Below, in pieces: positions 1 to 10,585 of a stretch of 64,000 bases of DNA. Both the position numbers and the translations under genes were made by a program. The notes under the pieces are model-generated. The model searched no databases and was not told the origin of the DNA. It saw nothing but the letters and a program-made list of their open reading frames with translations. Location: assembly GCF_000369625.1 (NCBI RefSeq), contig NZ_KB850113.1:983251-1047250 (forward strand), given 5' to 3'. The stretch is from Acinetobacter variabilis. Its GTDB lineage: Bacteria > Pseudomonadota > Gammaproteobacteria > Pseudomonadales > Moraxellaceae. How positions within the stretch are numbered: the stretch's first letter is position 1; each line of letters opens with the position of its first letter.

Positions 1-222
1 ATTCGTGATTATCAGGATTATGGCTATTGCTTATCTCTCGGTGATTGGGCCAAAGATGTGAACTCTGTTGCAGTGCCATTGATTCATCCTAAACATGGTA
101 TTTTGACTTTTAACTGCGGCGCACCAACCTATCTGCTCAATCAGGAAAAACTGGAAAATGAAATCGGTCCTCGTCTGATTCATATGGTCAATAACATTTC
201 TCTGACTTTAAATAATATTTAA
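1..222 (+). CDS. IclR-family transcriptional regulator, C-terminal part (cut by window start)
   Basis: Frame 1 is open from base 1 to a TAA at 220-222 and gives 73 residues. The sequence has the form of the end of an IclR effector-binding domain: DYGYCLSLGDW, then VNSVAVPLIHP, a short beta segment ILTFNCGAP, and a final helix containing ENEIGPRLIHMVNNIS. IclR proteins bind DNA through an N-terminal winged helix (not in this window) and a small-molecule effector through this domain. The target and ligand cannot be told from the fragment. The gene is followed by a shared terminator. Confidence 0.8.
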   Translation: MRDYQDYGYCLSLGDWAKDVNSVAVPLIHPKHGILTFNCGAPTYLLNQEKLENEIGPRLIHMVNNISLTLNNI

Positions 223-307
223 GCTGTTATTTAAGATTTAAATGGGCGGCAATGATCGCCCTTTACTTTTCTTTTTTAAAACACTCGCAAAATGTTAGAG
301 CAATATA

Positions 308-340
308 AAAAATAGCCCATTCTAAGATGGGCTATTTTTT
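308..340. terminator. Bidirectional intrinsic terminator
   Basis: The stem AGCCCAT (314-320) pairs with ATGGGCT (327-333) around a six-base loop. It is flanked by an A-run on the left and a T-run on the right, so it can end transcription from both convergent genes: the IclR gene on the plus strand and the OsmC-YcaO gene on the minus strand. Confidence 0.85.
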
Positions 341-380
341 AAAGATCTAATGACCAGCAAATTTGGCTGATGATCTCAGC

Positions 381-2579
381 TTATTGTGCTACAAACTTGG
401 CACGCGCTGCATGCAGTTTTTTATAGCTCTCAATTAAACGTAGATGACGATCCAGACCTTCAAGCTGCATATTGGTTTTAGCTAAACCGTAGAAACGTAC
501 TGTACCTTCTACTGAACCGAGGACTGCATCCATACGGACATCGCCAAACATACGGCGGAAGTTGTGTTCATAGTCTTCCAGTTCCATTTCATCATCCAGA
601 ATGACTTCAAGCACTACATTCATGCATTGATAGAACAGGCCACGTTCAACGGTATTGGTATTGTATTGCAAGAACTGTTCGACCAGATCTTTAGCTTCTT
701 CAAATTGTTGTAGAGCCAGATAGATCAGGAGTTTTAGTTCCAGAATGGTCAGCTGACCCCATTCGGTATTTTCGTCAAATTCAATCCCGATCAAGGTACG
801 GATCTCGGTGTAATCATCTTCATCTGCTTCTTCCAGACGTTCAACCAGAGCTTCTAGCTGTTCATCATCCAGACGATGCAGGTTCAGAATATCTTCACGA
901 TATAACAGCGCCTTGTTGGTATTGTCCCAAACCAGATCTTCCACCAGATAAATTTCAGAATAACCCGGTACCAGAATACGACAAGCGGTTGCACCTAAAT
1001 GCTTATAGACCGCCATATAAACTTCATGGCCCATCTCTTCCAGAATGGTAAACAATTCTTGTGCCTCATCGGCATTTGAGTTTTGGCCATTATTGGTGAA
1101 ATCCCACTCAACAAAATCATAGTCAGATTTTGCGCTGAAGAAACGCCAAGATACGACACCACTTGAATCAATAAAGTGCTCAACAAAGTTATTCGGTTCA
1201 GTGACTGCATTTGAACTGAAGGTTGGTTTTGGCAGATCATTCAGGCCTTCAAAACTACGACCTTGTAACAGTTCAGTCAGACTGCGCTCTAAAGCCACTT
1301 CAAAGTTTGGATGTGCACCGAATGAGGCAAAGACACCACCCGTACGCGGGTTCATCAAGGTCACGCACATCACCGGGAACTGACCGCCCAAAGAGGCATC
1401 TTTGACCAGTACTGGGAAGCCTTGCTCTTCTAAGCCTTTAATACCTTCAATAATTTTCGGATATTTTGCCAGTACGTGTTCAGGTACATCCGGCAGTGCC
1501 AGCTCACCTTCCAGAATTTCACGTTTAACCGCACGTTCGAAAATCTCAGACAGACATTGTACTTGAGCTTCAGCCAAGGTATTGCCCGCGCTCATCCCAT
1601 TACTGAGATACAGGTTTTCAATCAGATTCGATGGGAAATATACAGTTTCACCATCAGACTGACGTACAAATGGCAATGAACAGATACCACGTGCTTTATT
1701 GCCCGAGTTAGTGTCATAAAGATGAGTGCCTAGTAACTCATCTTCAGGATCATAAATTTCACGAGTATGTTCATCTAAAACTTCTGCTGGCAACTCACCA
1801 TTTGGACCCTGCTGGAACCATTTTTCATCCGGATAATGCACAAATTCTGCATTGGCAATATCTTCACCCCAAAACTGGTCATTATAGAAGAAATTACAGT
1901 TCAGACGCTCGATAAATTCACCCAGTGCAGATGCCAGCGCACTTTCTTTGGTTGAACCTTTACCATTGGTAAAGCACATCGGTGACTGGGCATCACGAAT
2001 ATGCAATGACCAGACATTCGGTACAATGTTACGCCAAGACGCAATTTCAATTTTCATGCCGAGGCCTGCCAGAATCGCAGACATATTGGCAATAGTTTCT
2101 TCAAGTGGTAAGTCTTTACCCGGAATACAGGTTAGGCTGTCTGAAGCCAGATTTGGCATCAACAAAGCCTGCGCATCGGCATCAATGCTCTCAACCTCTT
2201 CAATAACAAATTCAGGACCAGTCTGAATCACTTTTTTGACGGTACAACGGTCGATCGAACGCAAAATCCCCTGACGGTCTTTTTCAGAGATATCAGCCGG
2301 TAGCTCGACCTGAATTTTAAAAATCTGTTTGTAGCGGTTTTCAGGATCGACGATATTGTTTTGAGACAGACGGATATTGTCGGTTGGAATGTCACGCGCT
2401 GCACAATAGACTTTAACGAAATAAGCCGCACACAGCGCAGAAGATGCCAGAAAATAATCAAATGGACCTGGCGCAGAACCATCACCTTTATAGCGGATCG
2501 GCTGATCGGCGATTACCGTGAAGTCATCGAACTTGGCTTCCTGACGAAGATTATCGAGATAATTGACCTTAATTTCCAT
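381..2579 (-). CDS. OsmC/YcaO fusion protein
   Basis: This 732-residue protein has two recognisable parts. Residues 1-135 resemble OsmC/Ohr peroxide-resistance proteins and keep two cysteines in the expected places (C50 in SSALCAAYF, C112 in RCTVKK). Residues about 160-570 are a YcaO domain with its ATP-binding signature GKGSTKESALASALGEF near residues 206-222. The remaining 160 residues are acidic and helical, with a possible TPR-like character. YcaO proteins activate amide backbones with ATP, for example in azoline formation or in RimO partner functions. Stand-alone OsmC-YcaO fusions are widespread in gamma-proteobacteria, but their substrate is not settled. No peptide precursor or RiPP neighbour is visible here. 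The start is an ATG; the next gene upstream is more than 350 bases away. Confidence 0.88.
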   Translation of the reverse strand: MEIKVNYLDNLRQEAKFDDFTVIADQPIRYKGDGSAPGPFDYFLASSALCAAYFVKVYCAARDIPTDNIRLSQNNIVDPENRYKQIFKIQVELPADISEKDRQGILRSIDRCTVKKVIQTGPEFVIEEVESIDADAQALLMPNLASDSLTCIPGKDLPLEETIANMSAILAGLGMKIEIASWRNIVPNVWSLHIRDAQSPMCFTNGKGSTKESALASALGEFIERLNCNFFYNDQFWGEDIANAEFVHYPDEKWFQQGPNGELPAEVLDEHTREIYDPEDELLGTHLYDTNSGNKARGICSLPFVRQSDGETVYFPSNLIENLYLSNGMSAGNTLAEAQVQCLSEIFERAVKREILEGELALPDVPEHVLAKYPKIIEGIKGLEEQGFPVLVKDASLGGQFPVMCVTLMNPRTGGVFASFGAHPNFEVALERSLTELLQGRSFEGLNDLPKPTFSSNAVTEPNNFVEHFIDSSGVVSWRFFSAKSDYDFVEWDFTNNGQNSNADEAQELFTILEEMGHEVYMAVYKHLGATACRILVPGYSEIYLVEDLVWDNTNKALLYREDILNLHRLDDEQLEALVERLEEADEDDYTEIRTLIGIEFDENTEWGQLTILELKLLIYLALQQFEEAKDLVEQFLQYNTNTVERGLFYQCMNVVLEVILDDEMELEDYEHNFRRMFGDVRMDAVLGSVEGTVRFYGLAKTNMQLEGLDRHLRLIESYKKLHAARAKFVAQ

Positions 2580-2934
2580 GTGGATACCTAAATATTCTTA
2601 TGTGCCACCACGGACAGATAAGATGCTAAATCTGAATATACAAGCCGAATCACGGAGGAGAATTTGACTCAAAAATAATAATAACCCGGGTTAAACCTTC
2701 AACCAGTTAGTTTCAGGATAAGCTCGAGTAAGAATGGGCGCTATTATAGAATCATTTTATGAAATTGATAATGTTTGCTCGAATTTCCTGCAGATTTATC
2801 AAAATATCTGTTAATTAAATATTCAGAAAATCTTGCTTTAAGCCGGGAACAGACTGTTTTTATTAATACTTGCTGTTCCCGGCTGGATTTTATGGACTGG
2901 GCAATGCGTTTTTTAAATCAGATCAAGATCCAAA
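2580..2934. other. Intergenic region with an 11-bp inverted repeat
   Basis: No gene is visible in these 355 bases. Next to the end of the porin gene lies a perfect stem GCCGGGAACAG (2842-2852) / CTGTTCCCGGC (2873-2883) with a 20-base loop. It may terminate the minus-strand porin transcript, although the T-run after it is poor. The rest is AT-rich and should hold the promoter of the OsmC-YcaO gene near 2600-2760. Confidence 0.45.
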
Positions 2935-3705
2935 TTAAAAATCATAGCCAATACCAAACACAGCGAGATCGCGCTGTTTATCACCAAAACGGTCATAACC
3001 ACCAAAGATATAATCACCAGATAAGGTCAACTTCGGCGCAACTTCATAACTCAATCCGGCAGTTGCATAACGGAAAGCATGCTGTTTGGTAGTGTTACCC
3101 AGCTCATTACCTTCATATTTGCCTTCATCATTAAAATAACCACCTGCTGCACCGACATGCGCACCCAGCTTATCATTAAGCTGATGGGTTAAATCCAGGG
3201 TATAAAAAGTATCGCCCTGATTGGCATAGGCCACATCATATAAATAGGTCGACACACCTGCTGTAACGCTGGTCTTGTCGTTTAGTGCACGACTTACATT
3301 CAAACCTAATTCATTTGAGGTGGTATGGCTGCCACCCGGATAATAATAGGTCGCATCCCAAACATTCCAGTCGTAGTTTTCACTGCTATAGGTATATCCC
3401 ACGATAAAATCATGTTCGAATTTATCACGACGATGTGATTTCTTGCCTTCCAGTTCCGGATAGGAATACCCTAAGGTTGAGCCCCAGTAACCGACATAAA
3501 AATTACCATAAGCCAGATTCAGTGCTGCCTGTAAAGCAACGTCATCATTTTCTGGTGCATTGGTCAGACCACGGGAGATGTATTTAGAAACTACACTGAT
3601 GTTTCCACTGGTTTCAATTTTTTTTGCTTTCGCATCCTCTGCAAAACAATAAACACTAGAAACAGCAGCACAGCCGAAAAGGACTGTTTGTTTGAAAATT
3701 CTCAT
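2935..3705 (-). CDS. TorF-family putative outer-membrane porin
   Basis: This 256-residue protein has an N-terminal signal peptide (positively charged start, hydrophobic stretch, cleavage near CFAEDA). A beta-barrel-like body follows, with alternating aromatic and polar residues and a C-terminal aromatic residue (GIGYDF), typical of outer-membrane insertion. The segment SGNISVVSKYISRGLTNAPE is the usual opening of the TorF/Gcw_chp family. The substrate is unknown. It lies downstream of betA in the same orientation, with a strong hairpin between them, so it is probably transcribed separately. Confidence 0.8.
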   Translation of the reverse strand: MRIFKQTVLFGCAAVSSVYCFAEDAKAKKIETSGNISVVSKYISRGLTNAPENDDVALQAALNLAYGNFYVGYWGSTLGYSYPELEGKKSHRRDKFEHDFIVGYTYSSENYDWNVWDATYYYPGGSHTTSNELGLNVSRALNDKTSVTAGVSTYLYDVAYANQGDTFYTLDLTHQLNDKLGAHVGAAGGYFNDEGKYEGNELGNTTKQHAFRYATAGLSYEVAPKLTLSGDYIFGGYDRFGDKQRDLAVFGIGYDF

Positions 3706-3788
3706 AAAATATAAATTATATTAAGCAAAGAATGGATAACACTGAAACCGATTACAGCCTTATCCAGCTTTGGATAAAAATAAATTCC

Positions 3789-3826
3789 GCTATATTCCTC
3801 TTTGCAGCAAGCAACAGGAATATAGC
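3789..3826 (-). terminator. Long hairpin after betA
   Basis: An 11-bp perfect stem GCTATATTCCT (3789-3799) / AGGAATATAGC (3816-3826) starts 7 bases past the betA stop. Its loop contains a second small stem (TTGC/GCAA). The minus-strand continuation is AT-rich, so this is a likely terminator of the betIBA operon. Confidence 0.65.
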
Positions 3827-3832
3827 CATGAC

Positions 3833-5491
3833 TTAAGCGCGTGGGGCCCGGTAGAAAGGCGCTGTAGAAGCAGGTAATGCCTGCTTGCCACGGATATGAT
3901 CTGCAAGCTTTTCAGCCATCATGATCGTGGTTGCATTGAGGTTGCCTGTAATAATGAGCGGCATAATTGAAGCATCGATGACACGCAGGCCTTGCATCTC
4001 ATGCACACGCCCATAACCATCGACAACGGCCATATCATCCTCACCCATTTTACAGCTACAGGACGGATGATACGCTGTTTCTGCATGATTACGAACAAAT
4101 TCATCAATTTCTGCATCAGTTTGCAGATTTTTGCCCGGACTGATTTCTTCACCACGATATGGATCCAGGGCGGGCTGATGCATAATTTCACGGGTAATGC
4201 GGATGGCATCCCGGAATTCACGCCAGTCCTGTTCGGTACTCATATAGTTGAACAGAATACTTGGATGCTCGAACGGATCTTTGGATTTCAGACGGACTCG
4301 ACCACGAGATGGTGAACGCATAGAACCGACATGGGCCTGGAAGCCGTGCTCATGGATAGCATTAGTTCCATTGTAATTGATCGCCACTGGCAGGAAGTGA
4401 TACTGGATGTTCGGCCATTCGAACTCATCCGAAGAACGGATAAAGCCACCGGCTTCAAACTGGTTGCTGGCACCAATTCCTTTACCTAAGAATAGCCATT
4501 CTGCGCCAATCATGGGCTGGTTATACCATTTTAATGCTGGGTATAAGCTGACCGGTTTTTTGCACTTATATTGTAAGTACATTTCCAGATGGTCTTGCAG
4601 GTTTTCACCCACACCCGGCAGGTCCTGAACCACCGGAATATCCAGACTTTTTAACAATTCAGCCGGACCTACACCAGAGCGTTGCAGGATTTGTGGAGAT
4701 GCAATTGCACCTGCACATAGTAGAACTTCACGATCCGCAAAGACCTGAATCGGCTGTAAGGTATTTTGACCTTCAAAATATTCTACGCCAATCGCCTTAT
4801 TGCGATTAAACAGAATTCGGTTGGTCATGGCATGGGTAATAATGGTGAGATTATCCCGGCCTTTGGCCATATCCAGATAACCACGTGCCGTACTGGAGCG
4901 ACGACCTTGTGGTGTCACAGTACGATCCATTGGCCCGAAACCTTCCTGTTGGTAGCCATTCAAGTCATCGGTACGTGGATAACCGGCTTGAACCCCAGCT
5001 TCGACCATAGCATGAAACAGCTCATTATTACCATTCTTAGGCGTTGCGACTGAAACCGGGCCTGAATCGCCATGATAGTCATTGCCGCCAATATCGCGGG
5101 TTTCAGCTTTTTTGTAATAGGGTAGACACTGCGCATAATTCCAGTGTTCCAGACCTTTAAGGCTGGCCCACTGTTCCAGATCCATAGCATTACCACGGAT
5201 ATAGCACATGCCATTAATCAGTGAAGATCCGCCCAGACCTTTACCACGGCCGCATTCCATACGGCGATTGTTCATGTGGGGTTCTGGATCGGTCAGATAG
5301 GCCCAGTTATAACGGCGTCCTTGTAAAGGATAAGCTAAAGCAGCTGGCATCTGGGTTCTAAAATCCAGACGATAGTCCGGGCCACCTGCCTCAAGTAATA
5401 GCACCTTAGTATCTGGATCTTCAGTTAAACGCGCTGCCAGAACATTACCCGCAGAGCCCGCACCGATAATAATATAGTCGTAATTCATCAA
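3833..5491 (-). CDS. betA: Choline dehydrogenase BetA
   Basis: This membrane-associated FAD enzyme of the GMC oxidoreductase family oxidises choline to betaine aldehyde. The 552 residues match the usual length (about 556 in E. coli). The N-terminus carries the FAD-binding fold [31 protein letters not shown] is the GMC signature, and HPSCSCKMG near the C-terminus contains the active-site histidine region. The gene lies 8 bases after betB, so betI, betB and betA form one operon. With betT on the other side of the regulator this is the classical choline-to-glycine-betaine osmoprotection locus. Confidence 0.95.
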   Translation of the reverse strand: MMNYDYIIIGAGSAGNVLAARLTEDPDTKVLLLEAGGPDYRLDFRTQMPAALAYPLQGRRYNWAYLTDPEPHMNNRRMECGRGKGLGGSSLINGMCYIRGNAMDLEQWASLKGLEHWNYAQCLPYYKKAETRDIGGNDYHGDSGPVSVATPKNGNNELFHAMVEAGVQAGYPRTDDLNGYQQEGFGPMDRTVTPQGRRSSTARGYLDMAKGRDNLTIITHAMTNRILFNRNKAIGVEYFEGQNTLQPIQVFADREVLLCAGAIASPQILQRSGVGPAELLKSLDIPVVQDLPGVGENLQDHLEMYLQYKCKKPVSLYPALKWYNQPMIGAEWLFLGKGIGASNQFEAGGFIRSSDEFEWPNIQYHFLPVAINYNGTNAIHEHGFQAHVGSMRSPSRGRVRLKSKDPFEHPSILFNYMSTEQDWREFRDAIRITREIMHQPALDPYRGEEISPGKNLQTDAEIDEFVRNHAETAYHPSCSCKMGEDDMAVVDGYGRVHEMQGLRVIDASIMPLIITGNLNATTIMMAEKLADHIRGKQALPASTAPFYRAPRA

Positions 5492-5498
5492 ATCCCCC

Positions 5499-6974
5499 TT
5501 ATGCGCTAAATACAGATTGGAAAGGACTGAGTTCGACCTGAACCGATTTGGTCTGGGTGTAATGCTGCAAGGTCACAAGCCCATTTTCACGTCCAACACC
5601 GGAATGTTTATAACCACCGACAGGCATTTCTGCAGGCGATTCACCCCAGGTATTGATCCAGCAGATACCCGCTTCTACCTGATGAATAATTCGGTGTGCA
5701 CGGGCTAAGTCTGGTGTGACGACACCTGCAGCCAGACCATAATCGGTATCATTGGCACGACGAATCGCTTCTTGCTCAGTGTCATAACTGAGAATACTCA
5801 TGACTGGACCGAAGATTTCTTCACGTACAATGGTCATGTCATCACGACAGTCGGTAAATACGGTTGGCAGGACATAAGCCCCTTGGACAAACTGTTCATC
5901 CTCAGCACAACCGCCACCACATAATAGGCGTGCCCCTTCTATCTTGCCTTTTTCAATATAGCCCAGCACTTTTTCCATATGCTCAAAGCTGGACACCGGA
6001 CCAAAATTGGTTTCAGGATCGAGAGGGTCACCCATACGAATATGTTCAACACGCTGTAAAATCTTTTCTTCAAATGCTGCTTTCAATGCCAAAGGCACAA
6101 ATACACGAGTACCGTTGGTACACACCTGACCGGAGCTATAGAAGTTGGCCATCATGGCAATATCAGCCGCCAGATCCAGATCGGCATCTTCACAGATAAT
6201 CAGCGGAGACTTACCGCCCAGCTCCATGGTAACTTCTTTCAAGCTAGAATTTGCAGCTTGCGCCATGACTTTTTTACCAGTAGAAACGCCACCGGTAAAA
6301 GACACTTTGGCAATATCGGGATGCGAAGTTAGATAACCACCAATTTCACCACTACCGGTAACCACATTAAAGACACCATGCGGCACACCGGCTTCGGTAT
6401 AAATTTCTGCCAGTTTCAGCGCAGTTAAAGGCGTAACTTCACTGGCTTTGAAAATCATGGCATTGCCTGCAGCGAGTGCCGGTGCAGATTTCCACAATGC
6501 GATCTGAATCGGATAATTCCATGCGCCAATTCCAGCGACAACACCCAAAGGTTCACGGCGAGTATAGACAAAGGAACTGCTTCTCAGCGGGATTTGCTGG
6601 CCTTCAAGAACCGGTAGAATTCCCGCATAATATTCGAGTACATCTGCACCTGTCGTAATATCAACAGTCGATGTTTCACTAAAGGCTTTACCGCTGTCCA
6701 AGCTTTCTAATTTTGCCAGCTCATCGTTACGCTTGCGTAAAATGGCGACTGCCTTGTTCAAGATGCGCGAGCGTTGAATCGCGGTCATTTCTGCCCAGAA
6801 TTTTTGCCCTTGTTGTGCAGATTCAACCGCACGATCGATATCATTTTTTGAACAGACCTGCACTTCAGCCAGGACTTCGCCTGTTGCAGGATTAATAGTT
6901 TGAAACGTGCTATTGGACGTTGCATCGACATATTGTCCATGAATATAAGGACGTTGCAGGTTGAATGTTGTCAA
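5499..6974 (-). CDS. betB: Betaine-aldehyde dehydrogenase BetB
   Basis: This NAD(P)-dependent aldehyde dehydrogenase converts betaine aldehyde to glycine betaine. The 491 residues contain the ALDH signatures [10 protein letters not shown] (general-base glutamate) and [11 protein letters not shown] (catalytic cysteine). The only start consistent with the frame is TTG (codons TTG ACA ACA TTC), preceded by GAGGG at good spacing; a TTG start would reduce translation somewhat. It is followed by betA after 8 bases and preceded by betI after 21 bases. Confidence 0.95.
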   Translation of the reverse strand: MTTFNLQRPYIHGQYVDATSNSTFQTINPATGEVLAEVQVCSKNDIDRAVESAQQGQKFWAEMTAIQRSRILNKAVAILRKRNDELAKLESLDSGKAFSETSTVDITTGADVLEYYAGILPVLEGQQIPLRSSSFVYTRREPLGVVAGIGAWNYPIQIALWKSAPALAAGNAMIFKASEVTPLTALKLAEIYTEAGVPHGVFNVVTGSGEIGGYLTSHPDIAKVSFTGGVSTGKKVMAQAANSSLKEVTMELGGKSPLIICEDADLDLAADIAMMANFYSSGQVCTNGTRVFVPLALKAAFEEKILQRVEHIRMGDPLDPETNFGPVSSFEHMEKVLGYIEKGKIEGARLLCGGGCAEDEQFVQGAYVLPTVFTDCRDDMTIVREEIFGPVMSILSYDTEQEAIRRANDTDYGLAAGVVTPDLARAHRIIHQVEAGICWINTWGESPAEMPVGGYKHSGVGRENGLVTLQHYTQTKSVQVELSPFQSVFSA

Positions 6975-6995
6975 TGGAATTCCCTCGCAGATTGG

Positions 6996-7574
6996 TTATT
7001 TGAGTTGTTGCCGGATATATTCACTACACAGTTCAATCGGCAGTTCTGGATCAATTTCGCCACTTACTAAAGCACCTCTTAGCCAGAATCCATCAATGAG
7101 TGCAGCCAGACCTTGTGCTGCCTTCTCAGCTTGATCCTTACTCAGCTTTTTCATGAATTCATATTTAAGATTGGAATGTAAGCGGTAATGGTTTATTTGC
7201 TGTAAACGATGTAAATCGGGCTGATGCAGACTGCTGGCCCAAAAAGCCAACCACACCTTCATGGCCGCTTTATCCGTTTGTGGAGCAGTAAAATTGCCAC
7301 GCACAATTGCCAGTAAGCGTTGTTCAGGGGCGTCATTCACCTGTGACTTGATTTCAGCAACAGATTTACCTAATTGCTGCAATAAGTAACGCATTGTGGC
7401 TTCAATTAACCCATTTTTACCTTGAAAATAATGACTTATGATGCCTGTTGAGACACCTGCCCTCTGAGCAATCTGACTAATTGAAGCTTCTGCAAAACCT
7501 AGCTCATTCACTGCAGCTAAGGTGGCATCGATCAGTTGCTGACGACGGATCGGTTGCATACCAACTTTTGGCAT
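6996..7574 (-). CDS. betI: TetR-family repressor BetI
   Basis: This 192-residue TetR-type regulator has an N-terminal helix-turn-helix ([20 protein letters not shown]) and the [18 protein letters not shown] opening typical of BetI. BetI represses bet genes, and choline releases it. It is the first gene of betIBA and is divergent from betT. The palindrome at 7663-7682 in the shared promoter region is the likely operator. Confidence 0.93.
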   Translation of the reverse strand: MPKVGMQPIRRQQLIDATLAAVNELGFAEASISQIAQRAGVSTGIISHYFQGKNGLIEATMRYLLQQLGKSVAEIKSQVNDAPEQRLLAIVRGNFTAPQTDKAAMKVWLAFWASSLHQPDLHRLQQINHYRLHSNLKYEFMKKLSKDQAEKAAQGLAALIDGFWLRGALVSGEIDPELPIELCSEYIRQQLK

Positions 7575-7662
7575 AGGACTAACCTGAATAACGGATGTAG
7601 CAATAAAAAATCACTCTGCTAAAGCAAATAGCGGAATGATGTAACAATTCATAAACGCTTTT

Positions 7663-7682
7663 TTAATTGAACGTTCAATTAA
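7663..7682. promoter_or_regulatory. BetI operator palindrome
   Basis: A perfect 20-bp palindrome, TTAATTGAAC followed directly by GTTCAATTAA, lies between the divergent betI and betT genes. Its core TTGAACGTTCAA fits known BetI boxes. It sits 89 bases upstream of the betI start and 163 upstream of betT, so one bound repressor could control both directions. Confidence 0.8.
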
Positions 7683-7844
7683 TAAAAATTATAGTACCAG
7701 CTCACCCTTGATGTACAGCGCAGTTTGTTTTGGATTTGCAAAAGTTTGTAATTCACGAAAACAAGGAAGCTTTAGGGCCAGCTTTTGCTTTTAAATCACA
7801 CTGCACTGTAGATCATTCGGCAACAAAACGATGGTCAGAGATTT

Positions 7845-9881
7845 ATGCAAAAGAAAAACGAAGAGGTGCAAGATAGTCTGAATAAGGTAGTCTTTTATTG
7901 TTCGGCGACGCTTATTCTGCTGTTTTCTATCATCACGATTTTATTTAATGAACAAGCCAATTTAGTCATTATTAATATTTTAAACTGGGTCAGTAGTACC
8001 TTTAGCTGGTATTACCTGCTGGCGGCAACGCTGTATCTGGTTTTTATTGTCTTTATCGCCTGCTCACGTTATGGCGAAATCAAGCTTGGTCCCAAACATT
8101 CTAAACCCGAATTCAGCCTGCTGAGCTGGTCGGCCATGTTGTTCTCAGCCGGGATCGGGATTGACTTGATGTTCTTCTCGGTCGCTGAACCCTTGTCTCA
8201 TTATATGAGTCCTCCAGTCGGTGAAGCTGAAACCTTTGAAGCCGCGCGTCAGTCTATGGTCTGGACCCTGTTTCACTATGGTCTGACCGGCTGGAGCATG
8301 TACGCGCTGATTGGGGTTGCGTTGGGATATTTCAGTTATCGCTATAATTTACCACTGACAATTCGATCTGCGCTTTATCCTATTTTTGGAAAAAGAATTA
8401 ATGGCCCGATTGGCCATACGGTAGATACCGCTGCAGTACTCGGTACGATTTTTGGTATTGCCACCACCTGCGGTATTGGTGTCGTCCAATTAAATTATGG
8501 TTTGCATGTCCTGTTCGGCTTGCCAGAAAATATCTGGATTCAAACTGCATTAATCGGTGTTGCCGTCATTATTACCATTATTTCCGTCACTGCGGGGGTT
8601 AATAAAGGTATCCGGGTCCTATCCGAAATTAATATCTATGTATCAATCGGATTGCTGCTCTTTATTCTCTTTATGGGAAATACAGAGTTTTTATTAGCGG
8701 CTCTAATTCAGAATTTTGGTGATTATCTCAGCCAGTTCCCGAAACTCTCTTTAAGCAGTTTTCCTTTTGAGCAGCCTAAAGAATGGATGAATAGCTGGAC
8801 CCTGTTCTTCTGGGCATGGTGGATTGCCTGGTCGCCGTTTGTAGGTCTGTTCCTGGCACGTATTTCCCGTGGTCGTACTATTCGTGAATTTGTCACCGGG
8901 ACTTTGGTTATTCCTCTGTTATTTACCCTGACCTGGTTGTCTATTTTCGGTAACAGTGCTTTATACAGCGTGATTTTTGATGGTAATACTCAGCTTGCGA
9001 CAACTGTTTTAGAAAATCCGGCACATGGTTTTTATGATCTGCTGGCACAGTATCCAGGTTTCACATTTATCGCAGGTGTAGCCACCATTACAGGGTTGCT
9101 GTTCTATGTGACTTCAGCGGATTCAGGGGCATTAGTATTGGGGAACTTCACCACTAAATTCACTAATATTGAGCATGATTCACCACGCTGGCTGAGTGTG
9201 TTCTGGGCAATTGCAATTGGTCTTTTGACGCTAGCTATGCTAATGGCTAACGGTGTTACTGCATTGCAAAACACTACCATCATTATGGGACTGCCTTTTA
9301 GTTTCGTCATTTTCTTTGTGATGGCGGGGCTATATAAGTCCTTGCGTCTGGAGGATTTTCGTCAGGCCAGTACCAGCCTGAATGCGGCACCTGTGGTCGG
9401 TAATGTGGATATCTTGAACTGGAAGAAGCGTCTGAGCCGGGTCATGCTACATCCAAGCCTGTCCCAGACCCGGACCATGCTGGACAATGTCTGCAAACCA
9501 GCCATCGAGGCCGTTGCAACCGAGTTAATTGATAAAGGTATTCAAGTCAATATTCAGGAAAAATCACTTGAGGAAGAACCTGAACTGTATCATCTGGATC
9601 TGACTATTCAGCTCGATGAAGAAGAAAACTTTGTTTATGAAATATGGCCGGTACGCTATGACACGCCAAATTTCAGTTCACGTGGTAAACGAACCAAACG
9701 CTATTACTATCGTCTGGAAAGTTATCTGTTTGAAGGCTCTCAGGGTAACGATCTGGTCGGTTACAGTAAGGAACAGGTGATCAATGACATCCTGGATAAA
9801 TATGAACGCCATATGATGTATCTGCACATTAACCGGATCAGCCCAGGTAAACGTCCACTTTTCCCGGATCGTGAAATCTAG
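7845..9881 (+). CDS. betT: BCCT-family choline transporter BetT
   Basis: This high-affinity choline:cation symporter of the inner membrane has 678 residues. It has about 12 hydrophobic segments, the BCCT tryptophan-rich signature (WTLFFWAWWIAWSPFVGLFLARISRGR, about residues 319-345), and a C-terminal cytoplasmic extension of about 150 residues that in BetT of other bacteria senses osmolality. It supplies choline to BetA/BetB. The gene is divergent from betI across the 20-bp palindrome. A MarC-type gene follows after 25 bases and may be co-transcribed. Confidence 0.94.
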   Translation: MQKKNEEVQDSLNKVVFYCSATLILLFSIITILFNEQANLVIINILNWVSSTFSWYYLLAATLYLVFIVFIACSRYGEIKLGPKHSKPEFSLLSWSAMLFSAGIGIDLMFFSVAEPLSHYMSPPVGEAETFEAARQSMVWTLFHYGLTGWSMYALIGVALGYFSYRYNLPLTIRSALYPIFGKRINGPIGHTVDTAAVLGTIFGIATTCGIGVVQLNYGLHVLFGLPENIWIQTALIGVAVIITIISVTAGVNKGIRVLSEINIYVSIGLLLFILFMGNTEFLLAALIQNFGDYLSQFPKLSLSSFPFEQPKEWMNSWTLFFWAWWIAWSPFVGLFLARISRGRTIREFVTGTLVIPLLFTLTWLSIFGNSALYSVIFDGNTQLATTVLENPAHGFYDLLAQYPGFTFIAGVATITGLLFYVTSADSGALVLGNFTTKFTNIEHDSPRWLSVFWAIAIGLLTLAMLMANGVTALQNTTIIMGLPFSFVIFFVMAGLYKSLRLEDFRQASTSLNAAPVVGNVDILNWKKRLSRVMLHPSLSQTRTMLDNVCKPAIEAVATELIDKGIQVNIQEKSLEEEPELYHLDLTIQLDEEENFVYEIWPVRYDTPNFSSRGKRTKRYYYRLESYLFEGSQGNDLVGYSKEQVINDILDKYERHMMYLHINRISPGKRPLFPDREI

Positions 9882-9906
9882 GATCTCTTAACTACTGAAG
9901 GACGCA

Positions 9907-10518
9907 ATGATGTCAGAAAGCTTGAATGCCTTTGCCCTGTTTTTCTCTCTACTCAATCCCTTTCTGATGAGTATTTATATGCTCGGAATTATCCGTAATT
10001 CCGAAGCAAAGGTCTTCAATATGGCATTGATTCAGGGCAGCCTGATCAGCTTTATTGTTTTCATCATTTTTGCGAAAACTGGTGAAGCCTTCTTTAATGA
10101 AGTCTTGCATGTGCGGTTTGAGTCCTTCCAGATTTTTGGCGGTATTATTTTTCTAGTAATTGGCTATCGTTATGTCTTTGAAGGTGCTGATACGATTGGC
10201 GTGATGCGTGGAGCGCCCAGTCATCTGGCAGGCACGATTGCCATGCCGTTTATGATCGGTCCGGGCACCATTTCGGCATCTGTGATCACCGGTATACAGC
10301 TCAGTTTAATGCAAACCATTCTGGTGATTTTCTCGACCCTGTTTCTGACTTGTAGTCTGCTGATCCTGATGAAATACCTGCATGATCATTTACAGCACAA
10401 GTATTCAAACTATATTGACCTGTATGTCGATATCGTCGGTCGTGTTGCAGCACTTCTGATTGGTACGATTGCCATTGATATGATCGTGACAGGCGTTACC
10501 GGAATATTAGAAACCTGA
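9907..10518 (+). CDS. MarC-family integral membrane protein
   Basis: The 203 residues contain six hydrophobic segments and the MarC/UPF0056 features (SLLNPFLMSIYMLGI near the start, PFMIGPGTISASVITG in the middle). The physiological role of this family is unknown; early links to multiple antibiotic resistance were not upheld. It follows betT by 25 bases in the same direction and ends at a strong terminator, which suggests a betT-marC transcript. The reason for this coupling is not evident. Confidence 0.85.
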   Translation: MMSESLNAFALFFSLLNPFLMSIYMLGIIRNSEAKVFNMALIQGSLISFIVFIIFAKTGEAFFNEVLHVRFESFQIFGGIIFLVIGYRYVFEGADTIGVMRGAPSHLAGTIAMPFMIGPGTISASVITGIQLSLMQTILVIFSTLFLTCSLLILMKYLHDHLQHKYSNYIDLYVDIVGRVAALLIGTIAIDMIVTGVTGILET

Positions 10519-10540
10519 TCAATCATTTTATTGGGTAAAT

Positions 10541-10571
10541 AAAAAGAGCGGGAAATATCCCGCTCTTTTTT
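10541..10571. terminator. Bidirectional intrinsic terminator
   Basis: GAGCGGGA (10546-10553) pairs with TCCCGCTC (10558-10565) around AATA, with an A-run before and a T-run after. It separates the convergent MarC gene and the TonB-receptor gene. Confidence 0.9.
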
Positions 10572-10585
10572 TAATTTTTAAATAA

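Noticed and set aside
1201..1405. Plus-strand frames of about 60 codons inside the OsmC-YcaO gene
   Set aside because: They are shadows of the real minus-strand gene. Many similar antisense frames inside bet, cat, ben and other genes were left out for the same reason.
2685..2702. Palindrome TAACCCGGGTTA as an operator
   Set aside because: It is short, single and unlike any operator known to me; it may be chance.
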